Of a stretch of 64,000 nt of DNA, positions 1-10,734 are shown piece after piece; the stretch's first letter is position 1, and each line of letters starts with the position of its first letter. The DNA lies in contig NC_084899.1 in NCBI RefSeq assembly GCF_958979055.1, forward strand, positions 570,501-634,500, written 5' to 3'. The notes beneath the pieces are model-generated. The model made no database searches. It was not told the origin of the DNA and saw only the letters and a program-made list of their open reading frames with translations. Both the position numbers and the translations under genes were made by a program. The stretch is from Alnus glutinosa. Lineage: Eukaryota; Streptophyta; Magnoliopsida; Fagales; Betulaceae.

Positions 1-311
1 AGTACAAACAAATAAACATGACCAATAACAAGTTTTGAGATCTTTAAAGTATTGAAAGCTCCATCACCATCATCTAGTTAGCCCAAAGTCCAAATTAAGT
101 AGAGCTTCTTTTGACGGATCATTAAAAAAGAATCTATGCGAAAGATATTACTTTAGATTGAAACTTGAAAAGGCAGGCAGAGAAGCACCTCTCTGCCAAA
201 AGATAAGTATGAAAGAACATATGCTTGCCATATAGAATAGAATACTTGATATAAAATAAATAAGAAATTGCGTCCAGAGCAAAATGAATAGCTCATAAGT
301 AGGTTTCTTAC

Positions 312-3300
312 CCTGTCAAGAGGTATGTCTCTAGCCATTTCTATCTTCAAGTCTATCATTAACTTACTCAAATCAGCTAAGACACCTTTAGCTTTCAGAG
401 TGCCGGGAAATTTTCCCCGGTATCTACCAGATACAATCAATGGACTCTCAGGTGAAAGATCTGGAATATGAGAAGGGTATACCTGTCACAATATTTGCAG
501 ATATGTCAGGGGAAATAGAATACCATATCCAAGATAAAATTGGATAAATTTATCAACATGTAGCAGATATGTCCAAGGCTGATTCTGCGCGAAAAATGAC
601 ACAGAATATGAACTTTCTATTTGGAAAGACCCTCATCTACAAATAGAAAATACAGACAGAAACTGTGGACAATACATCACCATAGATTACTTTTTAATGT
701 TAAAAAGTGTAGAACAATAGAACACCTTCCTCAAAATGATGAAAACAGAAGTTATCCACAACATAAATCACACATTATCATTAGCATAGAAAGGCAGACC
801 TTGAGTTGGTCCCTAGAGCATATGGCCAATGCACAAAGTTGAAGAAATTAAAAAACTATACGCAAATGAATTTTTGGAATGACATGGTTACTTGGTAAAA
901 AGTATAAGCAAAACACTTAAAGAAAAGAGAGAGAGGGAAGGGGGGGGGGGGGGGGGGTCTGGAAGCTACAGAGATGTCTTACCTCAACTTCATCAAGATC
1001 ATCCCATATGTCAATAGTTATATTTGCAAAAATGGGAGACAAAGCTCTGGTAAATAATTTTTGCATCTGAAACTCAAGAAAATCTGGCCATTGGAAAAAG
1101 AAAAATATAAGCATCAGTATTATTGTTACAAGATTTTCTTTTTACTGAACACTAGCTAACAAAGAATTCTTCTTGATGTAGGCCACTAAGGAGACATTTT
1201 GAATACTAGAAGTCAAGATTTTCAAAACAAATAAAGCCAAGTGAGGAGCATGGCTGCTGCTAGCTAGCTGCACAGGGCTCAATTCCAATTAGTCTTAATA
1301 TCATAGAACGGGTGAACTAGTGAGTTTCTACCACTCTGCATAGAGGCCATTTCATAATGCTGGCCCCATCAAAGCAGGGCCCTGGTGGTTGATCTTCTAA
1401 TGATCCTAAACTTCAGGATTTTAGAATGGAGTGGAACTCATGCAACTGCTCTTAGTAGCTTCAGATTTTTTGACTGCTGAAAAATGCACAATCTAATTAT
1501 GCTATACTACAACCAGGGCTCAAGATTCACGTCTAAGCCTTTTTTTTTTTTTTTTTGATAAGTAAGATTCACGTATAAGCTTAAAGACTTATCAGTTGAA
1601 TCTCTTGTAGACATCAGTACAAAATGAAGCGATGGGCACCACCAGAAAATGGGGGAACAGGGCTCAACAACCAGACCTAAAAATTGTACAGTTTATCATA
1701 CGAAGTCCTAGAGATCTCAAAAGTTTCCAATTGCTTACTGTAACAAAGATCACCCGATAGTGCAACATCCAAAATATTATATAATTCTGACCATGCCAGC
1801 AACCTCCAAGGACAAAAGCAATTCAAATTTAATTTTGTAAAGTCGATTTACAGAACTAACCTATATCGTACGCAGCACCATATTGGCCCCTGCCAATTGT
1901 TGCAAGCATTCTCAGGAAATAATGGTTGCAGAATTCACCTGAAATGTTCCCAGATGGCTAGTTAGCTAAAGAGGGACCAGATTAAACCAAGAAATCATGA
2001 CTCCCATATATGCGACTATGCAATTGCAAAGATAACAGGTGTTTTAAATCGTCAGACCTACAAGCAGTCTTGAGAGGCATTTGATACTATGCTAGCACCC
2101 TAAGGTTTTCCAATCATAAAATGACCAAAACCATTACCTATGCCGAAAGTGTAAATACGTGGACAAATTGGTCTTCCATCTGTTAGACAATTTTTCATTG
2201 CATCACAAATGTGTCTCTCATCCTCAACAGCCCCATCAGTAACAAGGAAGATGATAGGAATTGAACCATGGACATTGGATAGCATATTAATCGCCTGAAA
2301 AAGAAAAGACCACATGAAAGGATTATGATATAACCACGAACATTGGAGTCAAATAATCAATAATCACATGAACTCTAAAAATGCACAAGGTAAGTTTTTT
2401 TTTTTGGGGAAAAATATATATTAGCCCCCAAATTACCACCCTTTTCTCCAGATGGTACCTCGAACTACCAACGCTTGCACTCCGGTTCTACTAACTACCG
2501 ACTTCTTATTTTTTGGTCCACTCTGTCAGTTTAGCCCGAAATTGGCCCTCTATGCAAACACGAATTTACGAAAATGCCCGGATTGTCTTAAACACGCGTA
2601 TGAGGTGAAAAGTCGCGTATGAGGTGAAAAGTGGCAGTGGCCTTACTGAACGCATACTGAGGACCCCCTTAGTTGAAAATTCCAGCACATTCTACAGGTT
2701 TAGACTTAGGGTTTGCAATCAGGCGGGGAAGAACGATCGTCAACAGAGTTCACGGGGATGTCGATCAGCCGGGCTTCGGTTTTGGGTAGGGCCGAAAACG
2801 TGTAAGTACTTGTAACTAAAGCTCGCAGACGTCCAAGGGGTGGGGGGAGTTGCATTGCTCAGAGTCTGGAGGTGCGTCGCCGGACGTGGGTTAACGGAGG
2901 TGCGTCACCTTGCCGGAGGTGTGCTGATCTTGCTCTGCATTTTGGAGTTGAGTTTTTCGAACACTAGAGGTAATATACACAGTGTACCCATTTTTTCTCT
3001 ACGTGATTCTTGTTTTGGCTGTTTTTAAATAGGGTACTGAATCTTCATGATTGTTGCCAAAATTTATACAAGTTACCAAAAAGTCATAGGGCATTTTTAT
3101 TTGTTGGGATGTTGATTGTTTAGTGTTTGATTTGCCATATGTCGAGTGAATTGTCTGCCTTACAAGAATGTTTGGGAAAAAAGTTAGTAAATAAATGTAT
3201 GGGACCACATTTATTGTGTGGTGGCCGAGAGGGTATGATATGTGGTCCCCTATTAAAATAATGCACTTCTGTTGTGTTATAGAACAAGGTGTTTGATTGC

Positions 3301-6300
3301 TTTTGACTTGATTAATTTGGTCTGGTCCCCTATTGATGAATATTCTATTATGTGAGGGGCCATAGTGGGAGTTGGTCATTGTGCACTATATTCTATTATG
3401 GTTAGCGGGTCATTGTGCATGCATGCATGCAGCCGTACTAACATACCTTTTACACTAATATGCACAGCATGTTTAGAGGCTTTGCTTATTTACTTATTTT
3501 TTGTGCATTCTGTTTTGTTGTGAAGATGGCTAGACAAGAGTTCGTTTTTGAGGTGCTTATGGAGGTCACATAGACAGGTGGTTCATGAATACCTATGTGG
3601 GGGGTGATATAGATGTGTACAAAGAGGCCATTGAGCATGATAGGTTGTCATTTTCAGTAGTTGAGGGTATAGCCAAAAGTTATGGATATAAATATGGTGA
3701 CCTAATTTATTACTTACTGCCGGGTTGTACTTTGCGTAATGGATTGAAATTAATTACATCTAACTTTGATGTACGCGAAATGGTTTAGTGACTCTACCAA
3801 TTGTTGAGTTATACATAAATTCATTTAGTGAGTCTATTCCTGACAATGATGAGGATAATGGGGATAACGAACGGGGGGGTGTTCTAGGATCGATTGAGAC
3901 GAGCCATATTGGGATGAAGTGAATGAAACTAATCTGTTTGTTGAAAATAATGATGTGGTTGGGCCATCAATTGGGGGGGACATGAGAGAGGTTGAATCCT
4001 TTGGTGGTGGGGGGGGGGGGGGGGGGGGGGGGGGTTGAGAGTACGAGGTAGCCTCCCAGAGTCGAAGGAAACATGTGACAAAGCGGTGAGTTCCAGGTGA
4101 CTGATATGGGTAATCTAGAGTTTGTGGTGGGTCAAAAATTCCCATCGATACAAGTTTTTAGAGTGGCGGTTAGAGAGTGTAATGTAAAATGGGGAAGGAT
4201 GTTAAGTTCAAGAGGAATTACCTTGCCAAGTGTGTAGTGGTATGCAGGGATGAACATTGTAAATATAGGATTTATGGGCGCAAGTGCAAGGATGATGAAT
4301 CCTTTGAAGTAAGATCATTTCAGCCAAAACACATTTGTAGGAGGAGACATCAAAATTCGATTTTGAAATCGAATTGGATTGCAGACAAGTTAATGGACAA
4401 GTTCAGAGCACAACCAAATATGACTGTAAAGACGATTGTAGAGGAGGTGAATGATAGATGGGGTGTGGATGTCAAAGAGCACAGGTTGTACAGGGCTAGA
4501 AGACTTGCAAAAGAGAAGATCCGTGGAAAAGTGAATGAACAGTACAACAAGTTGTGAGATTATTTTGAGACGATAAGAAGAACAAATGTTGGCAGTTGCG
4601 TAATGATGAAGATAGAGGGGCCGTTACCTGATATTCCAGGAAAATTTCAGAGGTTGTACTTCTCGTTAGCCACCATGAAAAGAGGTTTTCTTGTTGGTTG
4701 TAGGCCAATAATTGGCCAAGGATGCTTCTTAAAAGGCCCGCATAGGGGCCAACTATTGGCCGCAATTTTGAGAGATGCAAACAACCAGATGTATCTAGTT
4801 GCATCTGCAATTGTGGAAGCCGAAATCAAAGAAAGTTGGACCTGGTTTTTAGAAGCTTTGCTATCGGACCTTGGCACTCCTCCCGATCGATCCTAGAACA
4901 CCCCCTTTCATCATCCCCATTATCATCATCATAACTCTCCTCATCATTGTCAGGAATAAACTCACTAAATGAATTTATGTACAACTCAACAATTGGTAGA
5001 CTCAATAAACCATTTCACGTACTTCAAAGTTAGATGTAATTAATTTCAATCTGTTGCGCAGAGTACAAGCCAGCAGTAAGTAATAAATTAGGTCATCAGA
5101 TTTATATCCATAACTTTTGGCTATACCCTCAACCACTAAAAATGACAACTTATCATGCTCAATGGCCTCTGTGTACATATCTATATCACCCCCCACATAG
5201 GTATTCACGAACCGCCTGTCTATGTGACCTCCATAATGCACCTTAAAAACGAACTCTTGTCTAGCCATCTTCACAACAAAACAGAATGCGTAAAAAATAA
5301 GTAAATAAGCAAAGCCTCCAAAAAACAAGTGCATGCTATGCATTATTGGTGTCAAAGGTATGTTAGTACGGCTGCATGCATGCATATAGTGCACAATGAC
5401 CCGCTAACCATAGTAGTATATAGTGCACAATGACCAACTCCCACCACTATGGCCCCTCACATAATAGAATATTCATCAATAAGGGGCCAAACCAAATTAA
5501 ATAAGTTAGAAGCAATCAAACACCTTGTTCTATAACACAACAGAAGCTGCATTATTTTAATAGGGGACCACATATCATTCATACCCACTTGGCCACTACA
5601 CAACAAAACCAGCCATAAACACATTATAGATGGGACCAACCATACAAATATTTACTAACTTTTTTCCCAAACATTCCAGTAAAGGCAGACAATTCACTCG
5701 ACATATGGCAAATCAAACACTAAACAATCAACATCCCAACAAATAAAAATGCCCTATACTTTTTGGTAACTTGTATTTCTAAATTTTGGCAACAATCATG
5801 AAGATTCAATACCCTATTTAAAAACACCAAAAACAAATATCACGTAGAGAATAAAAATGGGTACACTGTGTATATTACCTTTAGTGAAAAACCCAACTCC
5901 AAAATGTGCAAAGCGACACGCAGATCAGCACACCTCTAGTAAGGTGACGCACCTCCGGCAACCCACGTCCAGCGACGCACCTCGAGACTCCGAGCAACGC
6001 AACTCCCCCCCCCCCCTTTCCCCCCCCGGCGGACATCCGCGAGGTTTAGTTACAAGTACTTGCACGTTTTCGTCCCTACCCCAAAACCGAAACCAGGCCG
6101 ATCGACACCCTCGTGAACTCAATCGACAGTTGTTCTACTCCGCCTGATTGCAAACCCTAAGTCTAAACCTGTAGAATGTGCTGGAATTTTCGACTAAGGG
6201 GAAAATAAGACAAGTCCTCAGTATGCGTTCAATAAGGCCACTTTTCACCTCATACGTGTGTTCAAGACAATCCGGGCATTTTCGTAAATTCATGTTTGTA

Positions 6301-9198
6301 CAGAGGAGCAATTTCGGGCTTTTGGGGCTAAAAATCTCACGTGCCGTGTGCACGGCACATGAATTGTTTCCATCCAATTTGACGGCTTAAATTGACAGAA
6401 GGGGTCAAAAAATGAAAAGTTGGTAGTTAGTGAGACAGAAGTGCAAGCGTTAGTAGTTCGGGGTGCTATCCGGAGAAAGGGTGGTAATTTGGGGGGCTAA
6501 TATATATTTTTCCCTTTTTTTAAAAGCAAATGCACTAGGTAAGTATTACCACAAAAGATGCACAAATGTACAAAAGGATCACCAAACCAAATCGGTGAAC
6601 TCCAGATAAAGAATTTAATGAATGAGTGAGTGCAAATGAAAGGATACCATGTTAAGGGGAGGTAAAATATTTGTTGCACCCCCAGCTATAAAGTTCTTGC
6701 TAATCCATTGAATGGCCCTTTCAATTGCTTCTGTGGTTGCCAATTCCAGTGATGTTGAAAACTGATATGTCTCTCCATTAAAAGCTATAATGCTAAACGA
6801 ATCTTCAGGATCAAGCTTAGAGAGGGCTGCTGATAGTGCAATCTTTGTATCATCAAGTGGCTTTCCCCGCATGCTTCCGCTTATATCAACAATGATTACT
6901 ATATCCTTTCTGAACACCTATCAGATTGAATTAGGTGAGAAAATATACAATAAAAGGAACAAATATAAGAACATGCCCAGCGATTATAAAGTACTAGACT
7001 AACCTTCCTACTCTGCTGATTTCCAGGAAAAAGATATAGACCAAACATCTCCCTTTGATCAATATCAAGCACAGACGGAGATTGCAAGAGTACACCACCG
7101 AATATTTGACTTGAAGAGACCTGAAAAATGTATGTGTGCTGGAATAATAAGATTCTGTAGAATTTATTTATCTGAGTGAAATGGGCTTCTCCCAAGGATA
7201 CCCTTGCCTCTTATCCAAAAATAAATAAATAAATAAGAAATTCATGCATCTCTTTTTTTTTGATAGGTAATAGGCAGAATATATTAGAAAAGCGTAAAAG
7301 GCGCCCCTAAGCATACAGGGAGTATACAAAAAGGACACCAAAAAATTAAAAAAAAAATAAAAAATAAAAAATAAAAAATAAAAAACCCGAAAAACCCAAA
7401 AGAAATACTACATCAAACCCCCAACTTCTTACTCCTAAGTCGGCTAGAACCCACTCCCTTAGCATCGAAATTAATAGAACATTCTAGATTCTTGACCTCT
7501 CTATTCCCCTTTTTCCTTAATGCCTCCTTAGACTTGAAATTCATGCATCTCTTATAAGACCACATTTTCTGTATATTACATTCTAAGAAACCATCTTTGG
7601 ATAAGTAGTCCATAATCCATTGAAAAAGATACAGTGGCAGAAAAAAAAAGAAAAAAAGATCTGAATCTTACAGTATACGAGAAACTAAAGTCAGTGCTTG
7701 ACCATGAGTAAACTTCTGATTCGTATAAGAAACCCAACTTCCCTACATTCCGACTTGTTTCCTACAAGTAACAAAAAAAAAAAAAAAAATATTACAACAT
7801 GCATTAAGAATATGATTAAAAAAATAACTCCTGTGCAACCTTAACCTAGTATACACCTTCAAAGGATGACTGATTGTCTTGCACAAGACTTGAGTTCCAG
7901 TACCAGCGTTCAGGTTTAATCGTATCTTTTCCCTTTTTGCGATTTTCTTTCCAGCCGGAGTGACATACTCAGGAAAAGTAAACGGTATATTCAAGGAGAA
8001 CTCGCCATCACAGTGTAACAATTTCTGAGACCAGCTAAGTTTAATTGAAAGAGTGGAACCCCCATCGACCTTGAAAGGTAGAAAAAAGACAATTTAGTTG
8101 AAAATGAATGAAACTTCATAAATATAGACAACAAATAACTCAAAAGTACTTATCCTAAGCAAAATTCGAAGTTTGTTTGACAAAACTATTAGTTACCTCT
8201 GGTATTGTTAAGGTAAATATATGGGGCTTTACAAAGCCCCCATTTTCAGCTCGAGCTGCTTTCACCGTTTCGTCTACATCTTCCGTCACAATGAGTTGAG
8301 TACGATACGACTTTCTAAGCACCTCAACCTCAACACCTAGAACTGAACCCTGTTAGCCAAATAATATACTTGCTTGAGAACATAAAATAAGCCAAATTCC
8401 AGCACCTATCAAATAATGATATATCAACAAAGAGTTCAACAAACCCAGAGCATATTGCATATTGACATTAGCAAGTATTCCTAATATGGTAAAAAAGTTG
8501 CTTCCTTTTCTTAGCATTTTCGTACGTGTCTATTTCTTCATTCTTTTCAAAATCCAAACTGACCCTTATTCTTCCTAAACTTATAAAACCAAATTCTCTC
8601 ATAAATGGTGTCTAAAAACACAACACCTTTTACACAAGACTACCAATTTTATTAATTTTTTTTTTACCAAAACCACATAATCTTTTATAATTTTTTCTCC
8701 AATTTCTACTTTGTACATCCGCCTCAAACTAAACCCAAATTCACAATCGACCCCAAAAATCCAATCTTCGATTCAGAAACGCACCTGCTCGCCCATCGGG
8801 ACCGCAACGCGGCAATCGCAGCTCCGACTACCCATGACGCAATGGACCCTCCAGGACCCGCTGACCCTTACGAACGCGGTGTCCAGAACGCAATCGGCCT
8901 CGAGCTCGATTCCGTTCATCTGGAGCGGGATAAGAGCCGACGGGTCGCACCTGCCGTGCACGTACGGCTGGTAGCTCGGTACGTCCGGGTTGTCCACGAT
9001 CGCCGGGTCGTTGATCACCGCGTAGACCATCGGCGCCGAGGGCATCAGCCAAGAACTTGACGCCTCCGCCGTCGCCGACTTGTCCATCGGCGGAGGCGGC
9101 TTCGGAGGAGCCACGTACCGGTCATTCCCGAAGTACAAGCGCTTCGAGAGCCTCAGCCCGTCGTCCACCGCCTGAACAAATTCGCCTGCCGTGGCCAT
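312..9198 (-). CDS. VWA-domain, inter-alpha-trypsin inhibitor heavy chain-like protein (partial, 3' end outside window)
   Basis: Ten coding exons join in frame on the minus strand: 9198-8785, 8349-8197, 8069-7857, 7761-7672, 7120-7004, 6917-6648, 2294-2138, 1938-1861, 1083-983 and 482-312, giving 588 residues before the gene runs off the left edge. The start is the ATG at 9198 (MATAGEFVQAVDDGLRLSK). All donors are GT and all acceptors AG, and codons split across introns are restored. Residues 1-329 form the N-terminal beta-rich part. A von Willebrand A domain starts near residue 330 with the metal-site motif DISGS (D340, S342, S344), followed by GGATN and FLVTDG. The plant family is represented by Arabidopsis At1g19110, of unknown function. 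The large intron between exons 6 and 7 carries a Mutator-like element, and two other introns carry LINE tails. The family call is firm; the biological role is not known. Confidence 0.9.
1539..1563 (-). mobile_element. Extremely short LINE 3' tail insertion
   Basis: A run of T followed by GATAAGT is the reverse complement of the LINE 3' terminus (ACTTATC plus poly-A) seen at 29627-29647. It is flanked by near-identical 17-bp direct repeats at 1522-1538 and 1564-1580 (AAGATTCACGTCTAAGC against AAGATTCACGTATAAGC, one mismatch). This fits target-primed reverse transcription that stopped almost at once. Confidence 0.7.
3526..4896 (+). pseudogene. Truncated MULE transposase (PB1-like N-terminus, Mutator DNA-binding domain, start of transposase)
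   Basis: The reading begins MARQEFVF at 3526 and holds the PB1-like N-terminal domain common in plant MULEs (3585-3788, ending in a stop after VREMV). After a G-rich stretch come a DNA-binding segment (4189-4557, with a CxxxHCKYRIYG pattern and FQPKHIC) and the start of the MULE transposase region (4603-4896, YLVASAIVEAE). Several frame changes and stops separate these pieces. The sequence ends where the right inverted arm begins, so the catalytic domain is missing. It cannot make an active enzyme as written. Confidence 0.7.
5002..5268 (-). pseudogene. Inverted second copy of the MULE transposase N-terminus
   Basis: The right arm repeats the PB1-like N-terminal reading in reverse orientation. 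It starts MARQEFVFKVHYGGH at 5268 and is open down to 5002 without the frameshift found after the start of the left-arm copy. It is a by-product of the arm duplication and not a separate gene. Its better-kept frame suggests that the right arm is closer to the ancestral sequence. Confidence 0.6.
7255..7535 (-). mobile_element. 5'-truncated LINE insertion
   Basis: A poly-T followed by GATAGGTAAT and a stretch matching the 3' UTR of the full LINE at 29560-29647 (GCGCCCCTTAGCG-like segment on the opposite strand) lies between perfect 18-bp direct repeats GAAATTCATGCATCTCTT at 7237-7254 and 7536-7553. The insert is 281 bp with an internal A-rich array (AAAAAT units, 7348-7385). It lies in the intron between exons 4 and 5 of the VWA gene. 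Confidence 0.8.
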
Positions 9199-10734
9199 TT
9201 TAGATTTGAGTCAGATTATTCTGATAGACCGAAAATCGCTTTCGAACGTGTTTTTCAACCCTTTCTTGTGCTTGACGTTGCCGGCCAATACCATAGTGGA
9301 TTTTTGAACCATTTGATTTGGGAGAAAGGGACGTACCGGGAATGGTACATTTTATTATTTTACTGTTTTGATAACGTTCGGATCTGATAATCATACCAAT
9401 GGTTACGTGACGCGTGTACAAAATGTTTTGAGATATTTCGTTGGCCATAACGGTCGACTGCGCGTTTGTAACGATTAATTGAGGGCATAGTTGGCAATTG
9501 GGATGACTTCGGCTTTCCCCTTCCGCCCGAAAAAGAATGATAGTAATTGGGTCCAATGCATTGGTTCAAATGATGAAGGGCTTGATTTCTTCTGGGTTTA
9601 TGATTTGGTTCGAGATCCGATGGACATTATCAAATCAATCAAATGAAATGAAGATGTATTATATAAGATTATTAAAAAAAAAAAAAAAAAAAAGGGTTGA
9701 CATTGCCATCTCAGCATAATAGCGTGATTGACTTGGAATGACATTATCAAAGTAGCAATTTAATGGCAATCATGCCTACCTTTATGAGTCATGGCTTTCC
9801 ACAAAAGTGACATTGACCAATTGATCCTCATCACAAAGGAAAGGCAACCGGCCAAAAAGTTTAGATTATATGACGGGATGTCCATAACAGATAGAAGTCT
9901 GCTACAGATTCATGTCCTTGTGGCCAAAATCACAGCTAAGATATATATAGACAATCTCATGTAACATTACAGCTCAGAAAATGCAAATGGAAAAACCTTC
10001 TTCACTTACTTAAAAAAAAACCTGCCAATGGATAAACCATCTACAAATCCAACAACTACAGCTCAGAAAAATGCCAACAAATAAAATGTCTTCTTTTCGC
10101 CAAAGGGGCTGAGAAATTTGATTGCAGGAGGATATTCAAAATAGCAAACGGAAAATACTATCATGAAGAGTATCTGGGATTTAATTTTGTATGAACATAT
10201 ACAAGAAGACACAGTACATCACAAACTTCAGAATTCCACAATGCTTTTTTTTCCAAAGTCCAATTTTCTATCCTCTTTGCTCCACTAAAGGCGTTTATTT
10301 CTTTTCGGTTTCTTTACTACTAGCATTTAATATCGACTAATCTGCAAAAAAAATCCAAAATTCACTTCAAAGGAAAGGCCTTCTCTCACTTTATAGTGGC
10401 GTTTCTCCTGCAACCTCCAATAGAGGAAGTGAAGTGCAACATCAATGTCAACTAAGCTACAAATAGACCACAGGAATTTCAATGGTCCGCATCACAAAAA
10501 AGAACAAACCTATGAACCATTTGGATGCAGTTTTGTCAACAGTCAAAGTTGGCATATAAGCTCCATTATAGAACTCGGCCAAGTGATATCTCCCACATCA
10601 TGTTAGTGCATCCCATGGAATAGTGTGCTGTTCAGAACCTTCAGATAAGCTCTCTTTACCCAAGCCATGGAAAGGAAGAGCTAAACCTTTTAAGGCACAC
10701 TACAGTATTCTTCTTTCAGCAGCTATTTTGTTGA
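9199..10734. other. Intergenic region between the VWA gene and the TBL gene
   Basis: This stretch holds the 5' flank of the VWA gene (from 9199 upward) and the 3' flank of the TBL gene. I see no coding exon, no RNA gene and no element with recognisable ends. A 20-nt poly-A run lies at about 9673-9692. The TBL 3' UTR probably occupies part of 10400-10734. Confidence 0.6.

Larger units (their letters stand above)
2396..6527. mobile_element. Mutator-like element with about 1.5-kb inverted arms
   Basis: The arms 2396-3893 and 4884-6527 are inverted copies of each other, from the outer AAAAATATATATTAGCCCCC motif to the inner TTCTAGGATCGAT junction. They are flanked by a 17-bp direct repeat with one mismatch at 2379-2395 and 6528-6544. 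MULE target duplications are usually 9-11 bp, so the true duplication may be a part of this. The loop (3894-4883) and the left arm encode the N-terminal part of a MuDR-type transposase. Only small arm differences and an extra stretch of about 150 bp on the right separate the arms. It sits in the intron between exons 6 and 7 of the VWA gene and has no complete transposase, so it is non-autonomous now. Confidence 0.75.

Noticed and set aside
8773..9060. Overlapping plus- and minus-strand frames over the first VWA exon
   Set aside because: They are GC-rich shadows of the VWA exon in other frames.
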